A stretch of DNA of 64,000 bases from Loripinus fragilis (taxonomy: Eukaryota; Mollusca; Bivalvia; Lucinida; Lucinidae), in contig OZ026524.1 of the NCBI GenBank assembly GCA_964019695.1, forward strand, positions 30,997,664-31,061,663, in the 5' to 3' direction. A model generated the notes under the pieces. It was not told the origin of the DNA, searched no databases, and worked only from the letters and a program-made list of their open reading frames with translations. Within the stretch, counting starts at the first letter, position 1. Every line of letters begins with the position of its first letter. Of this stretch, positions 11,431-24,345 are shown piece by piece. The translations under genes and the position numbers were made by a program.

Positions 11431-12123
11431 GGAAGTCTACAAGGGATTCAGGGAACAGTTCCAGACCGGTACTTAGTGCTGGGAAGAGTAACTGGAAGTC
11501 TTCAAGGGATTTGGGGAACAGTTCCAGACCTCTACTACGTGCTGGGAAGAGTCGCTGGAAGTTTTCAAGGGATTCGGGGAACAGTTCCAGACTGGTACTT
11601 AGGGCTGGGAAGAGTCACAGGAAGTCTTCAAGGGATTCAGGGAACAGTTCCAGACCGGTACTTAAAGCTGGGAAGAGTCAATGGAAGTCTTCAAGGGATT
11701 CGGGGAACAGTTTCAGACCGGTACTTAGGGCTGGGAAGAGTCACTGGAAGTCTTCAAGGGATTCAGGGAACAGTTCCAGACCGGTACTTAGAGCTGGGAA
11801 GAGTCACTGGAAGTCTTCATGGGATTCAGAGAACAGTTCCAGACTGGTACTTAGAGCTGGGAAGAGTCACTAGAAGTCTTCAAGGGATTCAGGGAGAAGT
11901 TCCAGACCGGTACTTAGGGCTGGGAAAAGTCACTGGAAGTCTTCAAGGGATTCAGGGAACAGTTCCAGACCGGTACTTAGAGCTTGGAAGAGTCACTGGA
12001 AGTCTTCAAGGGATTCAGGGAACAGTTCCAGACCGGTACTTAGAGCTTGGAAGAGTCACTGGAAGTCTTCAAGGGATTCAGGGAACAGTTCCAGACCGGT
12101 ACTTAGAGCTGGGAAGAGTCACT
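11431..12123. repeat. 11-unit higher-order repeat of array B, copy 1 (693 bp)
   Basis: The series of eleven unit variants here is repeated at 12124-12732 at an offset of exactly 693 bp (11 x 63). Diagnostic variants in order include cctctactacgtgctggg, ggaagttttcaaggg, acttaaagctggg, gaacagtttcag, and gggagaagttcc with ggctgggaaaag. The same series begins once more near 10900, with 9 units less 1 bp between starts. Confidence 0.93.
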
Positions 12124-12732
12124 GGAAGTCTACAAGGGATTCAGGGAACAGTTCCAGACCGGTACTTAGTGCTGGGAAGAGTAACTGGAAGTCTTCAAGG
12201 GATTTGGGGAACAGTTCCAGACCTCTACTACGTGCTGGGAAGAGTCGCTGGAAGTTTTCAAGGGATTCGGGGAACAGTTCCAGACTGGTACTTAGGGCTG
12301 GGAAGAGTCACAGGAAGTCTTCAAGGGATTCAGGGAACAGTTCCAGACCGGTACTTAAAGCTGGGAAGAGTCAATGGAAGTCTTCAAGGGATTCGGGGAA
12401 CAGTTTCAGACCGGTACTTAGGGCTGGGAAGAGTCACTGGAAGTCTTCAAGGGATTCAGGGAACAGTTCCAGACCGGTACTTAGAGCTGGGAAGAGTCAC
12501 TGGAAGTCTTCATGGGATTCAGAGAACAGTTCCAGACTGGTACTTAGAGCTGGGAAGAGTCACTAGAAGTCTTCAAGGGATTCAGGGAGAAGTTCCAGAC
12601 CGGTACTTAGGGCTGGGAAAAGTCACTGGAAGTCTTCAAGGGATTCAGGGAACAGTTCCAGACCGGTACTTAGAGCTTGGAAGAGTCACTGGAAGTCTTC
12701 AAGGGATTCAGGGAACAGTTCCAGACCGGTAC
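12124..12732. repeat. 11-unit higher-order repeat of array B, copy 2
   Basis: Copy of 11431-12039 with no difference that I found, ending where a tacttcaggctggg unit replaces tacttagagcttgg. After it, array B decays over two diverged units and meets array C. Confidence 0.91.
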
Positions 12733-12950
12733 TTCAGGCTGGGAAGAGTCACTGGAAGTCTTTAAGGGATTCAGGGAACAGTTCCAGACCAGAACTTGGA
12801 GCTAAGAAGAGTCACTGGAAGTCTTAAAGGGATTCAGGGAACAGTTCCAGACCGGTACTTAGAGCTAGTGTAGCTAGACTGTCTATTAATGTAGCTACAC
12901 TGTCTTATATTGTTCCTAGACTGTCTATTAGTGTAGCTAGATTGTATATT

Positions 12951-12964
12951 AGTGTAGCTACACT
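12951..12964. repeat. 14-bp perfect palindrome AGTGTAGCTACACT, first occurrence
   Basis: This sequence equals its own reverse complement. It forms wherever an agtgtagctac monomer precedes actgtc, which happens about once per 63-bp trimer throughout array C, so it recurs hundreds of times up to the right edge. It could be a dyad-symmetric protein-binding site or a small cruciform; no factor is recognised. Confidence 0.8.
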
Positions 12965-15769
12965 GTCTTATAGTGTTCCTAGACTGTCTATTAGTGTAGC
13001 TAGACTGTCTATTAGTGTAGCTCCACTGTCTTTTAGTGTTCATAGACTGTCTGTTAGTGTAGCTAGACTGTCTTTTAGTGTAGCTACACTGTCTTATAGT
13101 GTTCATAGAATGTCTATTAGTAGAGCTAGATTGTCTATTAGTGTAGCTACACTATCTAATAGTGTTCCCTAGACTGTCTACTAGTGTAGCTAGACTGTCT
13201 ATTATAGTAGCTACACTGTCTAATAGTGTTCCTAGACTGTCTTTTAGTGTAGCAAGATTGTCTATCAATATAGCTACACTGTCTATTAGTTTTCATAGAC
13301 GGTCTGTTAGTGCAGCTAGACTGTCTACTAGTGTAGCTACATTGTCTATTGATGTTCCTAGACTGTCCGTTAGTGAAGCTAGATTGTCTATCAATGTAGC
13401 TACACTGTCTATTAGTTTTCTTATACTGTCTGTTAGTGTAGCTACACTGTCTATTAGAGTTCATATACTGTCTGTTCGTGTAGCTAGACTGTCTATCAGT
13501 GTAGCTATACTGTCTAATAGTGTTCCTAGACTGTCTATTAGTGTAGCTAGATTGTCTATTAGTGTAGCTACACTGTTTAATAGTGTTCCTAGACTGTCTA
13601 TCAGTGTAGCTAGATTGTCTATTAGTGTAGCTACACTGTCTAATAGTGTTCCCAGACTGTCTACTAGTGTAGATAGACTGTCTATTAGTGTAGCTACACT
13701 GTCTAATAGTGTTCCTAGACTGCCTATTATTGTAGCTAGATTTTGTATCAATATAGCTACACTGTCTATTAGTTTTCATAGACGGTCTGTTAGTGTAGCT
13801 AGACTGTCTACTAGTGTAGCTACATTGTCTATTGATGTTCCTAGACTGTCCGTTAGTGTAGCTAGATTGTCTATCAATGTAGCTACACTGTCTTTAAATT
13901 TCTTATACTGTCTGTTAGAGTAGCTACACTGTCTATTAGTGTTCATATACTGACTGTTCGTGTAGCTAGACTGTCTATTAGTGTAGCTACACTGTCTAAT
14001 AGTGTTCCTAGACTGTCTATTAGTGTAGCTAGATTGTCTATCAATATAGCTACACTGTCTATTAGTGTTCCTAGACTGTCTATTAGTATAGCTAGACTGT
14101 CTATTAGAGTAGCTAGATTGTCTATCAATATAGCTACACTGTCTATTAGTTTTCATATACTGTATGTTAGTTTAGCTAGACTGTCTACTAGTGTAGCTAC
14201 ATGGTCTATTGATGTTCCTAGACTATCCGTTAGTGTAGCTAGATTGTCTATCAATGTAGCTACACTGTCTATTAGTTTTCTTATACTGTCTGTTAGAATA
14301 GCTACACTGTCTATTTGTTTTCATCGACGGTCTATTAGTTAGCTACACTGTCTATTAGAGTTCATAGACTGTCTGTTAGTGTAGTTACACTGTCTATTAG
14401 TGTAGCTACACTGTCTAATAGTGTTCCTAGACTGTCTATTAGTGTAGCTAGACTGTCTACTAGTGTAGCTACACTGTCTTATAGTGTTCCTAGACAGTCT
14501 ATTAGTGTAGCTAAACTGTCTATTAGTGTAGCTACACTGTCTAATAGTGTTCCTAGACTGTCTATTAGTGTGGCTAGACTGTCTATTAGAGTAGCTACAC
14601 TGTCTATTAGTGTTCCTAGACTGTCTATTAGTGTAGCCACACTGTCTAATAGTGTTCCCAGACTGTCTGTTAGCGTAACTAGATTGGTTATCAATGTAGC
14701 TACACTGTCTATTTGTTTTCATAGACGGTCTATTAGAGAAGCTACACTGTCTATAAGTGTTCAAAGACTGTCTGTTAGTGTAGCTAGACTGTCTAATAAT
14801 GTAGCTACACTGTCTTATAGTGTTCCTAGACTGTCTTTTAGTGTAGCTAGATTGTCTATTAGTGTAGCTACACTGTCTTATAGGGTTCCTAGAATGTCTA
14901 TTAGTGTAGCTAGACAGTCTACTAGTGTAGCTGCACTGTCTTATAGTGTTCCTAGACTGTCTATAAGTGTAGCTAGACTGTCTATTAGTGTAGCTACACT
15001 GTCTAATAGTGTTCCTAGACTCTCTACTAGTGTAGCTAGACTGTCTTTTTGAGTAGCTACACTGTCTATAAGTGTTCCTTCATAGACTGTCTATTAGTGT
15101 AGCTACACTGTCTAATAGTGTTCCTAGACTGTCTGTTAGCGCAACTAGATTGTTTATCAATGTAGCAACACTGTCTATTTGTTTTCATAGACGGTCTATT
15201 AGAGAAGCTACACTGTCTATTAGTGTTCATAGACTGTCTATTAGTGTAGCTACACTGTCTATTAATGTAGCTACACTGTCTTATAGTGTTCCTAGACTGT
15301 CTATTAGTGTAGCTAGATTGTCTATTAGTGTAGCCACACTGTCTTATAGTGTTCCTAGACTGTCTCTTAGTGTAGCTAGACTGTCTATTAGTGTAGTTCC
15401 ACTGTCTTTTAGTGTTCATAGACTGTCTGTTAGTGTAGCTAGACTGTCTATTAGTGTAGCTACACTTTCTTATAGTGTTCATAGACTGTCTATTAGTAGA
15501 GCTAGATTGTCTATTAGTGTACTTACACTGTCTAATAGTGTTCCTAGACTATCTACTAGTGTAGCTAGACTGTCTATTAGAGTAGCTACACCGTCTAATA
15601 GTGTCCCTAGACTGTCTATTAGTGTAGCTAGATTGTCTATTGATGTTCCTAGACTGTCCGTTAGTGAAGCTAGATTGTCTATCAATGTAGCTACACTGTC
15701 TAATAGTGTTCCTAGACTGTCTATTAGTGTAGCTAGATTGTCTATCAATATAGCTACATTGTCTATTAG

Positions 15770-18700
15770 TTTTCATATACTGTCTGTTAGTGTAGCTAGA
15801 CTGTCTACTAGTGTAGCTACATTGTCTATTAGTGTTCCTAGACTGTCTATTAGTGAAGCTAGACTGTCTATTAGAGTAGCTAGATTGTCTATCAATATAG
15901 CTACACTGTCTATTAGTTTTCCTATACTGTATGTTAGTGTAGCTTGACTGTCCACTAGTGTAGCTACATTGTCTATTGATGTTCCTAGACTGTCCGTTAG
16001 TGTAGCTAGATTGTCTATCAACGTAGCTACACTGTCTATAAGTTTTCTTATACTGTCTGTTAGAGTAGCTACACTGTCTATTTGTTTTCATCGACGGTCT
16101 ATTAGTTATCTACACTGTCTATTAGAGTTCATAGACTGTCTGTTAGTGTAGCTAGAATGTCTATTAGTGTAGCTACACTGTCTAATAGTGTTCCTAGACT
16201 GTCTATTAGTGTAGCTAGACTGTCTATTAGAGTAGCTACACTGTCTAATAGTGTTCCTAGACTGTCTATTAGTGTAGCTACACTGTCTAATAGTGTTCAT
16301 AGACTGTCTGTTAGCGTAACTAGATTGTTTATCAATGAAGCTATTAGTTTTCATAGACGGTCTGTTAGTGTAGCTAGACTGTGTACTTGTGTAGCTACAT
16401 TGTCTATTGATGTTCCTAGACTGTCCGTTAGTGTAGCTAGATTGTCTATCAATGTAGCTACACTGTCTATTAGTTTTCCTATACTGTCTGTTAGAGTATC
16501 TACACTGTCTATTACTGTTCATATACTGTCTGTTCGTGTAGCTAGGCTGTCTATTAGTGTAGCTACACTGTCTCATAGTGTTCCTAGACTGTCTGTTAGC
16601 GTAACTAGATTGTTTATCAATGTAGCTACACTGTCTATTTGTTTTCATAGACGGTCTATTAGAGAAGCTACACTGTCTATAAGTGTTCATAGACTGTCTG
16701 TTAGTGTAGCTAGACTGTCTATTAATGTAGCTACACTGTCTTATAGTGTTCCTAGACTGTCAATTAGTGAAGCTAGATTGTCTATTAGTGTAGCTACACT
16801 GTCTCATAGTGTTCCTAGACTGTCTATTAGTGTAGCTAGACTGTCTATTAGTGTAGCTACACTGTCTTATAGTGTTCCTAGACTGTCTATTAGTGTAGCT
16901 AGACTGTCTATTAATGTAGCTACACTGTCTTTTAGTGTTCATAGACTGTCTGTTAGTGTAGCTAGACTGTCTATTAGTGTAGCTACACTGTCTTATAGTG
17001 TTCATAGACTGTCTATTAGTGTAGCTAGATTGTCTATTAGTGTAGCTACACTATCTAATAGTGTTCCTAGACTGTCTACTAGTGTAGCTAGACTGTCTAA
17101 TAGAGTAGCTACACTGTCTAATAGTGTTCCTAGACTGTGTTTTAGTGTAGTTAGATTGTCTATCAGTGTAGCTACACTGTCTAATAGTGTTCCTAGACTG
17201 TCTATTAGTGTAGCTAGATTGTCTATCAATATAGCTACACTGTCTATTAGTTTTCCTATGCTGTCTGTTAGTGTAGCTAGACTGTCTACTAGTGTAGCAA
17301 CATTGTCTATAAGTGTTCCTAGACCGTCTATTAGTATAGCTAGACTGTCTATTAGAGTAGCTAGATTGTCTATCAATATAGCTACACTGTCTATTAGTTT
17401 TCATAGACGGTCTGGTAGTGTAGCTAGACTGTCTACTAGAGTAGCTACATTGTCTATTGATGTTCCTAGACTGTCCGTTACTGAAGCTAGATTGTCTATC
17501 AATGTAGCTACATAGTCTTTGAATTTTCTTATACTGTCTGTTAGAGTAGCTACAATGTCTATTAGTGTTCATATACTGTCTGTTCGTGTTCCTAGACTGT
17601 AAATTAGTGAAGCTAGATTGTCTATTAGTGTAGCTACACTGTCTAATAGTGTTCCTAGACTGTCTTTTAGTGTAGCTAGATTGTCTATCAATATAGCTAC
17701 ACTGTCTATTAGTTTTCCTCTGCTGTCTGTTAGTGTAGCTAGACTGTCTACTAGTGTAGCTACATTGTCTATTAGTGTTCCTAGACTGTCTATTAGTATA
17801 GCTAGACTGTCTATTAGAGTAGCTAGATTGTCTATCAATATAGCTACACTGTCTATTAGTGTTCATATACTGTCTGTTCGTGTAGCTAGACTGTCTATTA
17901 GTGTAGCTACACTGTCTAATAGTGTTCCTAGACTGTCTTTTAGTGTAGCTAGATTGTCTATCAATATAGCTACACTGTCTATTAGTTTTCCTCTGCTGTC
18001 TGTTAGTGTAGCTAGACTGTCTACTAGTGTAGCTACATTGTCTATTAGTGTTCCTAGACTGTCTATTAGTATAGCTAGACTGTCTATTAGAGTAGCTAGA
18101 TTGTCTATCAATATAGCTACACTGTCTGTTAGTTTTCCTATACTGTATGTTAGTGTAGCTAGACTGTCTACTAGTGTAGCTACATGGTCTATTGATGTTC
18201 CTAGACTATCCGTTAGTGTAGCTAGATTGTCTATCAATGTAGCTACACTGTCTATTAGTTTTCTTATACTGTCTGTTAGAGTAGCTACACTGTCTATTTG
18301 TTTTCATCGACGGTCTATTAGTTATCTACACTGTCTATTAGAGTTCATAGACTGTCTGTTAGTGTAGCTAGACTGTCTTTGAGTGTAGCTACACTGTCTA
18401 ATAGTGTTCCTAGACTGTCTATTAGTGTAGCTAGACTGTCTACTAGTGTAGCTACACTGTCTTATAGTGTTCCTAGACTGTCTATTATTGTAGCTAAACT
18501 GTCTATTAGTGAAGCTACACTGTCTAATAGTGTTCCTAGACTGTCTATTAGTGTAGCTTGACTGTCTATTAGAGTAGCTACACTGTCTTATAGTGTTCCT
18601 AGACTGTCTATTAGTGTAGCTAGATTGTCTATTAGTGTAGCTACACTGTCTTATAATATTCATAGACTGTCTATTAGTGTAGCTAGACTGTCTATTAGTG

Positions 18701-19320
18701 TAGCTACACTGTCTATTAGTGTTCATAGACTGTCTGTTAGTGTAGCTTGACTGTCTATTAGTGTAGCTACACTGTCTTATAGTGTTCCTAGACTTTCTAT
18801 TAGTGTAGCTAGATTGTCTATTAGTGTAGCTACACTGTCTAATAGTGTTCCTAGACTGTCTACTAGTGTAGCTAGACTGTCTATTAGAGTAGCTACACCG
18901 TTTAATAGTGTCCCTAGACTGTCTATTAGTGTAGCTAGATTGTCAATCAATATAGCTACACTGTCTATTAGTTTTTATAGACGGTCTGTTAGTGTAGCTA
19001 GAGTGTCTACTAGTGTAGCTACATTGTCTATTGATGTTCCTAGACTGTCCGTTAGTGAAGCTAGATTGTCTGTCAATGTAGCTACACTGTCTATTAGTTT
19101 TCTTATACTGTCTGTTAGAGTAGCTACACTGTCTATTAGTGTTCATATACTGTCTGTTAGTGTAGCTAGACTGTCTATCAGTGTAGTTACACTGTCTAAT
19201 AGTGTTCCTAGACTGTCTATTAGTGTTGCTTCATTGTCTAATAGTGTTCCTAGACTGTCTACTAGTGTAGCTAGACTGTCTATTAGTGTAGCTACACTGT
19301 CTAATAGTGTTCCTAGACTC
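15770..19320. repeat. Large block of array C, copy 1 (pairs with about 23966-27230)
   Basis: The order of unusual monomers is shared with 23966-27230. The offset is 8196 near 15.8-16.2 kb, about 8268 near 16.7 kb and 7848 from 17.9 to 19.1 kb. The drop between the last two is 420 bp, exactly 20 monomers, so copies differ by gain or loss of whole monomers as well as by substitutions. Boundaries are approximate. Confidence 0.78.
17629..18174. repeat. Local 273-bp tandem duplication in array C
   Basis: A 13-monomer segment containing agttttcctctgctgtctg at 17711 recurs 273 bp later (17984), with its neighbours (13 x 21 = 273). This is a recent-looking unequal exchange of whole monomers. A single version of the same segment lies near 25830. 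Confidence 0.75.
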
Positions 19321-22300
19321 TCTATTAGTGTAGCTAGATTGTGTATCAATATAGCTACACTGTATATTAGTTTTCATAGACGGTCTGTTAGTGTAGCTAG
19401 ACTGTCTACTAGTGTAGCTACATTGTCTATTGATGTTCCAAGACTGTCCGTTAGTGTAGCTAGATTGTCTATCAATGTAGCTACACTGTCTTTTAATTTT
19501 CTTATACTGTCTGTTAGAGTAGCTACACTGTCTATTAGTGTTCATATACTGTCTGTTAGTGTAGCTAAACTGTCTATTAGTGTAGCTACACTGGCTCAAA
19601 GTGTTCCTAGACTGTCTTTTAGTGTAGCTAGATTGTCTATCAATATAGCTACACTGTCTATTAGTTTTCCTATACTGTCTGTTAGTTGAGCTAGACTGTC
19701 TACTAATGTAGCTACATTGTCTATTAGTGTTCCTAGACTGTCTATTAGTGTAGCTAGACTGTCTATTAGAGTAGCTAGATTATCTATCAATATAGCTACA
19801 CTGTCTATTAGTTTTCCTATACTGTATGTTAGTGTAGCTAGACTGTCTACTAGTGTAGCTACATTGTCTATTGATGTTCCTAGACTGTCCGTTAGTGTAG
19901 CTAGATTGTCTATCAATGTAGCTACACTGTCTATAAGTTTTCTTATACTGTCTGTTAGAGTAGCTACACTGTCTATTTGTTTTCATCGACGGTCTATTAG
20001 TTAGCTACACTGTCTATTAGAGTTCATAAACTGTCAGTTAGTGTAGCTAGACTGTCTATTAGTGTAGCTACACTGTCTAAGAGTGTTCCTAGACTGTCTA
20101 TTAGTGTAGCTAGACTGTCTACTAGTGTAGCTACACTGTCTTATAGTGTTCCTAGACTGTCTATTAGTGTAGCTAGACTGTCTATTAGTGTAGCTACACT
20201 GTCTAATAGTGTTCCTAGACTGTCTATTAGTGTAGCTATACTGTGTATTAGAGTAGCTACATTGTCTAATAGTGTTCTTAGACTGTCTATTAGTGTAGCT
20301 ACACTATCTAATAGTGTTCCTAGACTGTCTGTTAGCGTAACTAGATTGTTTATCAATGTAGCTACACTGTCTATTTGTTTTCATAGACGGTCTATTAGAT
20401 AAGCTACACTGTCTATCAGTGCTCATACTCTGTCTGTTAGTGTAGCTACAATGTCTATTAATGTAGCTACACTGTCTTATAGTGTTCCTAGACTGTCTAT
20501 AAGTGTAGTTAGATTGTCTATTAGTGTAGCTACACTGTCTTATAGTGTTCCTAGACTGTCTATTATTGTAGCTAGACTGTCTATTAGTGTAGCTCCACTG
20601 TCTTTTAGTGTTCATAGACTGTCTGTTAGTGTAGCTAGACTGTCTATTAGTGTAGCTACACTGTCTTATAGTGTTCATAGACTGTCTATTAGTGTAGCTA
20701 GATTGTCTATTAGTGTAGCTACACTATCTAATAGTGTTCCTAGACTTTCTACTAGTATAGCTAGACTGTCTATTAGAGTAGCTACACTGTCTAATAGTGT
20801 TCCTATACTGTCTTTTAGTGTAGCTAGATTGTCTATCAATATAGTTACACTGTCTATTAGTTTTCATAGACGGTCTGTTAGTGTAGCTAGACTGTCTACT
20901 AGTGTAGCTACATTGTCTATTGATGTTCCTAGACTGTCCGTTAGTGAAGCTAGATTGTCTATCAATGTAGCTACACTGTCTCTTAGTTTTCTTATACTGT
21001 CTGTTAGTGTAGCAACACTGTCTATTAGTGTTCATATACTGTCTGTTAGTGTAGCTAGACTGTCTATCAGTGTAGCTACACTGTCTAATAGTGTTCCTAG
21101 ACTGTCTATTAGTGTAGCTAGATTGTCTATTAGTGTAGCTACACTATCTAATAGTGTTCCTAGACTGTCTATTAGTGTAGCTAGACTGTCTATTAGTGTA
21201 GCTACACTGTCTAATAGTGTTCCTAGACTGTGTACTAGTGTAGATAGACTGTCTATTAGTGTAGCTACACTGTCTAATAGTGTTCCTAGACTGTCTATTA
21301 GTGTAGCTAGATTTTGTATCAATATAGCTACACTGTCTATTAGTTTTTATAAACGGTCTGTTAGTGTAGCTAGACTGTCTACTAGTGTAGCTACATTGTC
21401 TATTGATGTTCCTAGACTGTCCGTTAGTGTAGCTAGATTGTCTATTAATGTAGCTACACTGTCTTTTAATTTTCTTTTACTGTCTGTTAGAGTAGCTACA
21501 CTGTCTATTAGTGTTCATATACTGTCTGTTCGTGTAGCTAGACTGTCTATTAGTGTAGCTAGACTGTCTAATAGTGTTCCTAGGCTGTCTATTAGTGTCG
21601 CTAGATTGTCTATCAATATAGCTACACTGTCTATAAGTTTTCCTATACTGTCTGTTAGTGTAGCTATACTGTCTACTAGTGTAGCTACATTGTCTATAAG
21701 TGTTCCTAGACTGTCTATTAATATAGCTAGACTGTCTATTATAGTAGCTAGATTGTCTATCAATATAGCTACACTGTCTATTAGTTTTCCTATACTGTAT
21801 GTTAGTTTAGCTAGACTGTCTACTAGTATAGCTACATGGTCTATTGATGTTCCTAGACTATCTGTTAGTGTAGCTAGATTGTCTATCAATGTAGCTACAC
21901 TGTCTATTAGTTTTCATATACTGTCTGTTAGAGTAGCTACACTGTCTATTTGTTTTCCTCGACGGTCTATTAGTTAGCTACATTGTCTATTAGAGTTCAT
22001 AGACTGTCTGTTAGTGTAGCTAGACTGTCTATTAGTGTATCTACACTGTCTAATAGTGTTCCTAGGCTGTCTATTAGTGTAGCTAGACTGTCTACTAGTG
22101 TAGCTACACTGTCTTATAGTGTTCCTAGACTGTCTATTAGTGTAGCTACATTGTCTATTAGTGTAGCTACACTGTCTTATAGTGTTCCTAGACTGTCTAT
22201 TAGTGTAGCTACATTGTCTAATAGTGTTCCTAGACTGTCCTTTAGTGAAGCTAGATTGTCTATCAATGTAGCTACACTGTATATTAGTTTTCTTATACTG

Positions 22301-23659
22301 TCTTTTAGAGTAGCTACACTGTCTATTAGTGTTCATATACTGTCTGTTAGTGTAGCTAGACTGTCTATCAGTGTAGCTACACTGTCTAATAGTGTTCCTA
22401 GACTGTCTATTAGTGTAGCTAGGTTGTCTATTAGTGTAGCTACACTGTCTAATAGTGTTCCTAGACTGTCTATTAGTGTAGCTACATTGTCTAATAGTGT
22501 TCCTAGACTGTCTACTAGTGTAGCTAGACTGTCTATTAGTGTAGCTACACTGTCTAATAGTGTTCCTAGACTGTCTATTAGTGTAGCTTCATTGTCTAAT
22601 AGTGTTCCTAGACTGTCTACTAGTGTAGCTAGACTGTCTATTAGTGTAGCTACACTGTCTAATAGTGTTCCTAGACTGTCTATTAGTATAGCTAGATTGT
22701 GTATCAATATAGCTACACTGTCTATTAGTTTTCATAGACGGTCTGTTCGTGTAGCTAGACTGTCTATTAGTGTAGCTACACTGTCTAATAGTGTTTCTAG
22801 ACGGTCTATTAGTGTAGCTAGATTGTCTATCAATATAGCTACATTGTCTATTAGTTTTCATATACTGTCTGTTAGTGTAGTTATACTGTCTACTAGTGTA
22901 GCTACATTGTCTATTGATGTTCCTAGACTGTCCGTTAGTGTAGCTAGATTGTCTATCAATGTAGCTACACTGTCTATAAGTTTTCTTATACTGTCTGTTA
23001 GAGTAGCTACACTGTCTATTTGTTTTCATCGACGGTTTATTAGTTATCTACACTGTCTATTAGAGTTCATAGACTGTATGTTAGTGTAGCTAGACTGTCT
23101 ACTAGTGTAGCTACATTGTCTATTGATGTTCCTAGACTGTCCGTTAGTGAAGCTAGATTGTCTATCAATGTAGCTACATAGTCTTTTAATTTTCTTATAC
23201 TGTCTGTTAGAGTAGCTACAATGTCTATTAGTGTTCATATACTGTCTGTTCGTGTTCCTAGACTGTAAATTAGTGAAGCTAGATTGTCTATTACTGTAGC
23301 TACACTGTCTAATAGTGTTCCTAGACTGTCTTTTAGTGTAGCTAGATTGTCTATCAATATAGCTACACTGTCTATTTGTTTTCATAGACGGTCTATTAGA
23401 TAAGCTACACTGTCTATCAGTGCTCATACTCTGTCTGTTAGTGTAGCTACAATGTCTATTAATGTAGCTACACTGTCTTATAGTGTTCCTAGACTGTCTA
23501 TTAGTGTAGCTACACTATCTAATAGTGTTCCTAGACTGTCTGTTAGCGTAACTAGATTGTTTATCAATGTAGCTACACTGTCTATTTGTTTTCATAGACG
23601 GTCTATTAGATAAGCTACACTGTCTATCAGTGCTCATACTCTGTCTGTTAGTGTAGCTA

Positions 23660-24345
23660 CATTGTCTATTAGTGTTCCTAGACTGTCTATTAGTGAAGCT
23701 AGACTGTCTATTAGAGTAGCTAGATTGTCTATCAATATAGCTACACTGTCTATTAGTTTTCCTATACTGTATGTTAGTGTAGCTAGACTGTCTACTAGTG
23801 TAGCTACATTGTCTATTGAGGTTCCTAGACTGTCCGTTAGTGTAGCTAGATTGTCTATCAACGTAGCTACAATGTCTATAAGTTTTCTTATACTGTTTGT
23901 TAGAGTAGCTACGCTGTCTATTTGTTTTCATCGACGGTCTATTAGTTATCTACACTGTCTATTAGTTTTCATATACTGTCTGTTAGTGTAGCTAGACTGT
24001 CTACTAGTGTAGCTACATTGTCTATTAGTGTTCCTAGACTGTCTATTAGTGAAGCTAGACTGTCTATTAGAGTAGCTAGATTGTCTATCAATATAGCTAC
24101 ACTGTCTATTAGTTTTCCTATACTGTATGTTAGTGTAGCTAGACTGTCCACTAGTGTAGCTACATTGTCTATTGATGTTCCTAGACTGTCCGTTAGTGTA
24201 GCTAGATTGTCTATCAACGTAGCTACACTGTCTATAAGTTTTCTTATACTGTCTGTTAGAGTAGCTACACTGTCTATTTGTTTTCATCGACGGTCTATTA
24301 GTTATCTACACTGTCTATTAGAGTTCATAGACTGTCTGTTAGTGT
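23660..24345. repeat. Local 356-bp tandem duplication in array C
   Basis: The series beginning with the attagtgttcctagactgtc and tagtgaagctagactgtc monomers near 23665 recurs 356 bp later near 24021. The spacing is 17 monomers less 1 bp. Both copies end in the tttcatcgacggtctatt marker followed by agttatctacactg. Confidence 0.72.

Larger units (their letters stand above)
8732..12866. repeat. Tandem satellite array B, unit 63 bp
   Basis: Roughly 65 head-to-tail copies of a 63-bp unit. In pieces it reads gctgggaagagtcactggaa, gtcttcaagggattcaggga, acagttccagaccggtactt, aga. Because 63 is divisible by three and the consensus lacks stops in two plus-strand frames, long open frames appear. One repeats a motif with GNSSRPVLRAGKSHW, the other a motif with GTVPDRYLELGRVTG. 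Both are open over the same DNA, and small deletions (near 9506, 9931, 10194, 10699) move from one to the other without stops, so I read this as noncoding satellite. The third plus frame and all minus frames have a stop in the consensus unit. Units near both ends are more diverged. Confidence 0.97.

Noticed and set aside
10945..12765. 606-codon plus-strand open frame in array B
   Set aside because: It starts in one repeat frame and continues in the other after a small deletion, which a selected protein would not tolerate. It consists wholly of satellite units.
8732..12866. Heat-shock element in the 63-bp unit
   Set aside because: GAA and TTC occur as GAAnnnTTC in gaagtcttc and gaacagttc; the spacing is three bases, not the two of the known element.
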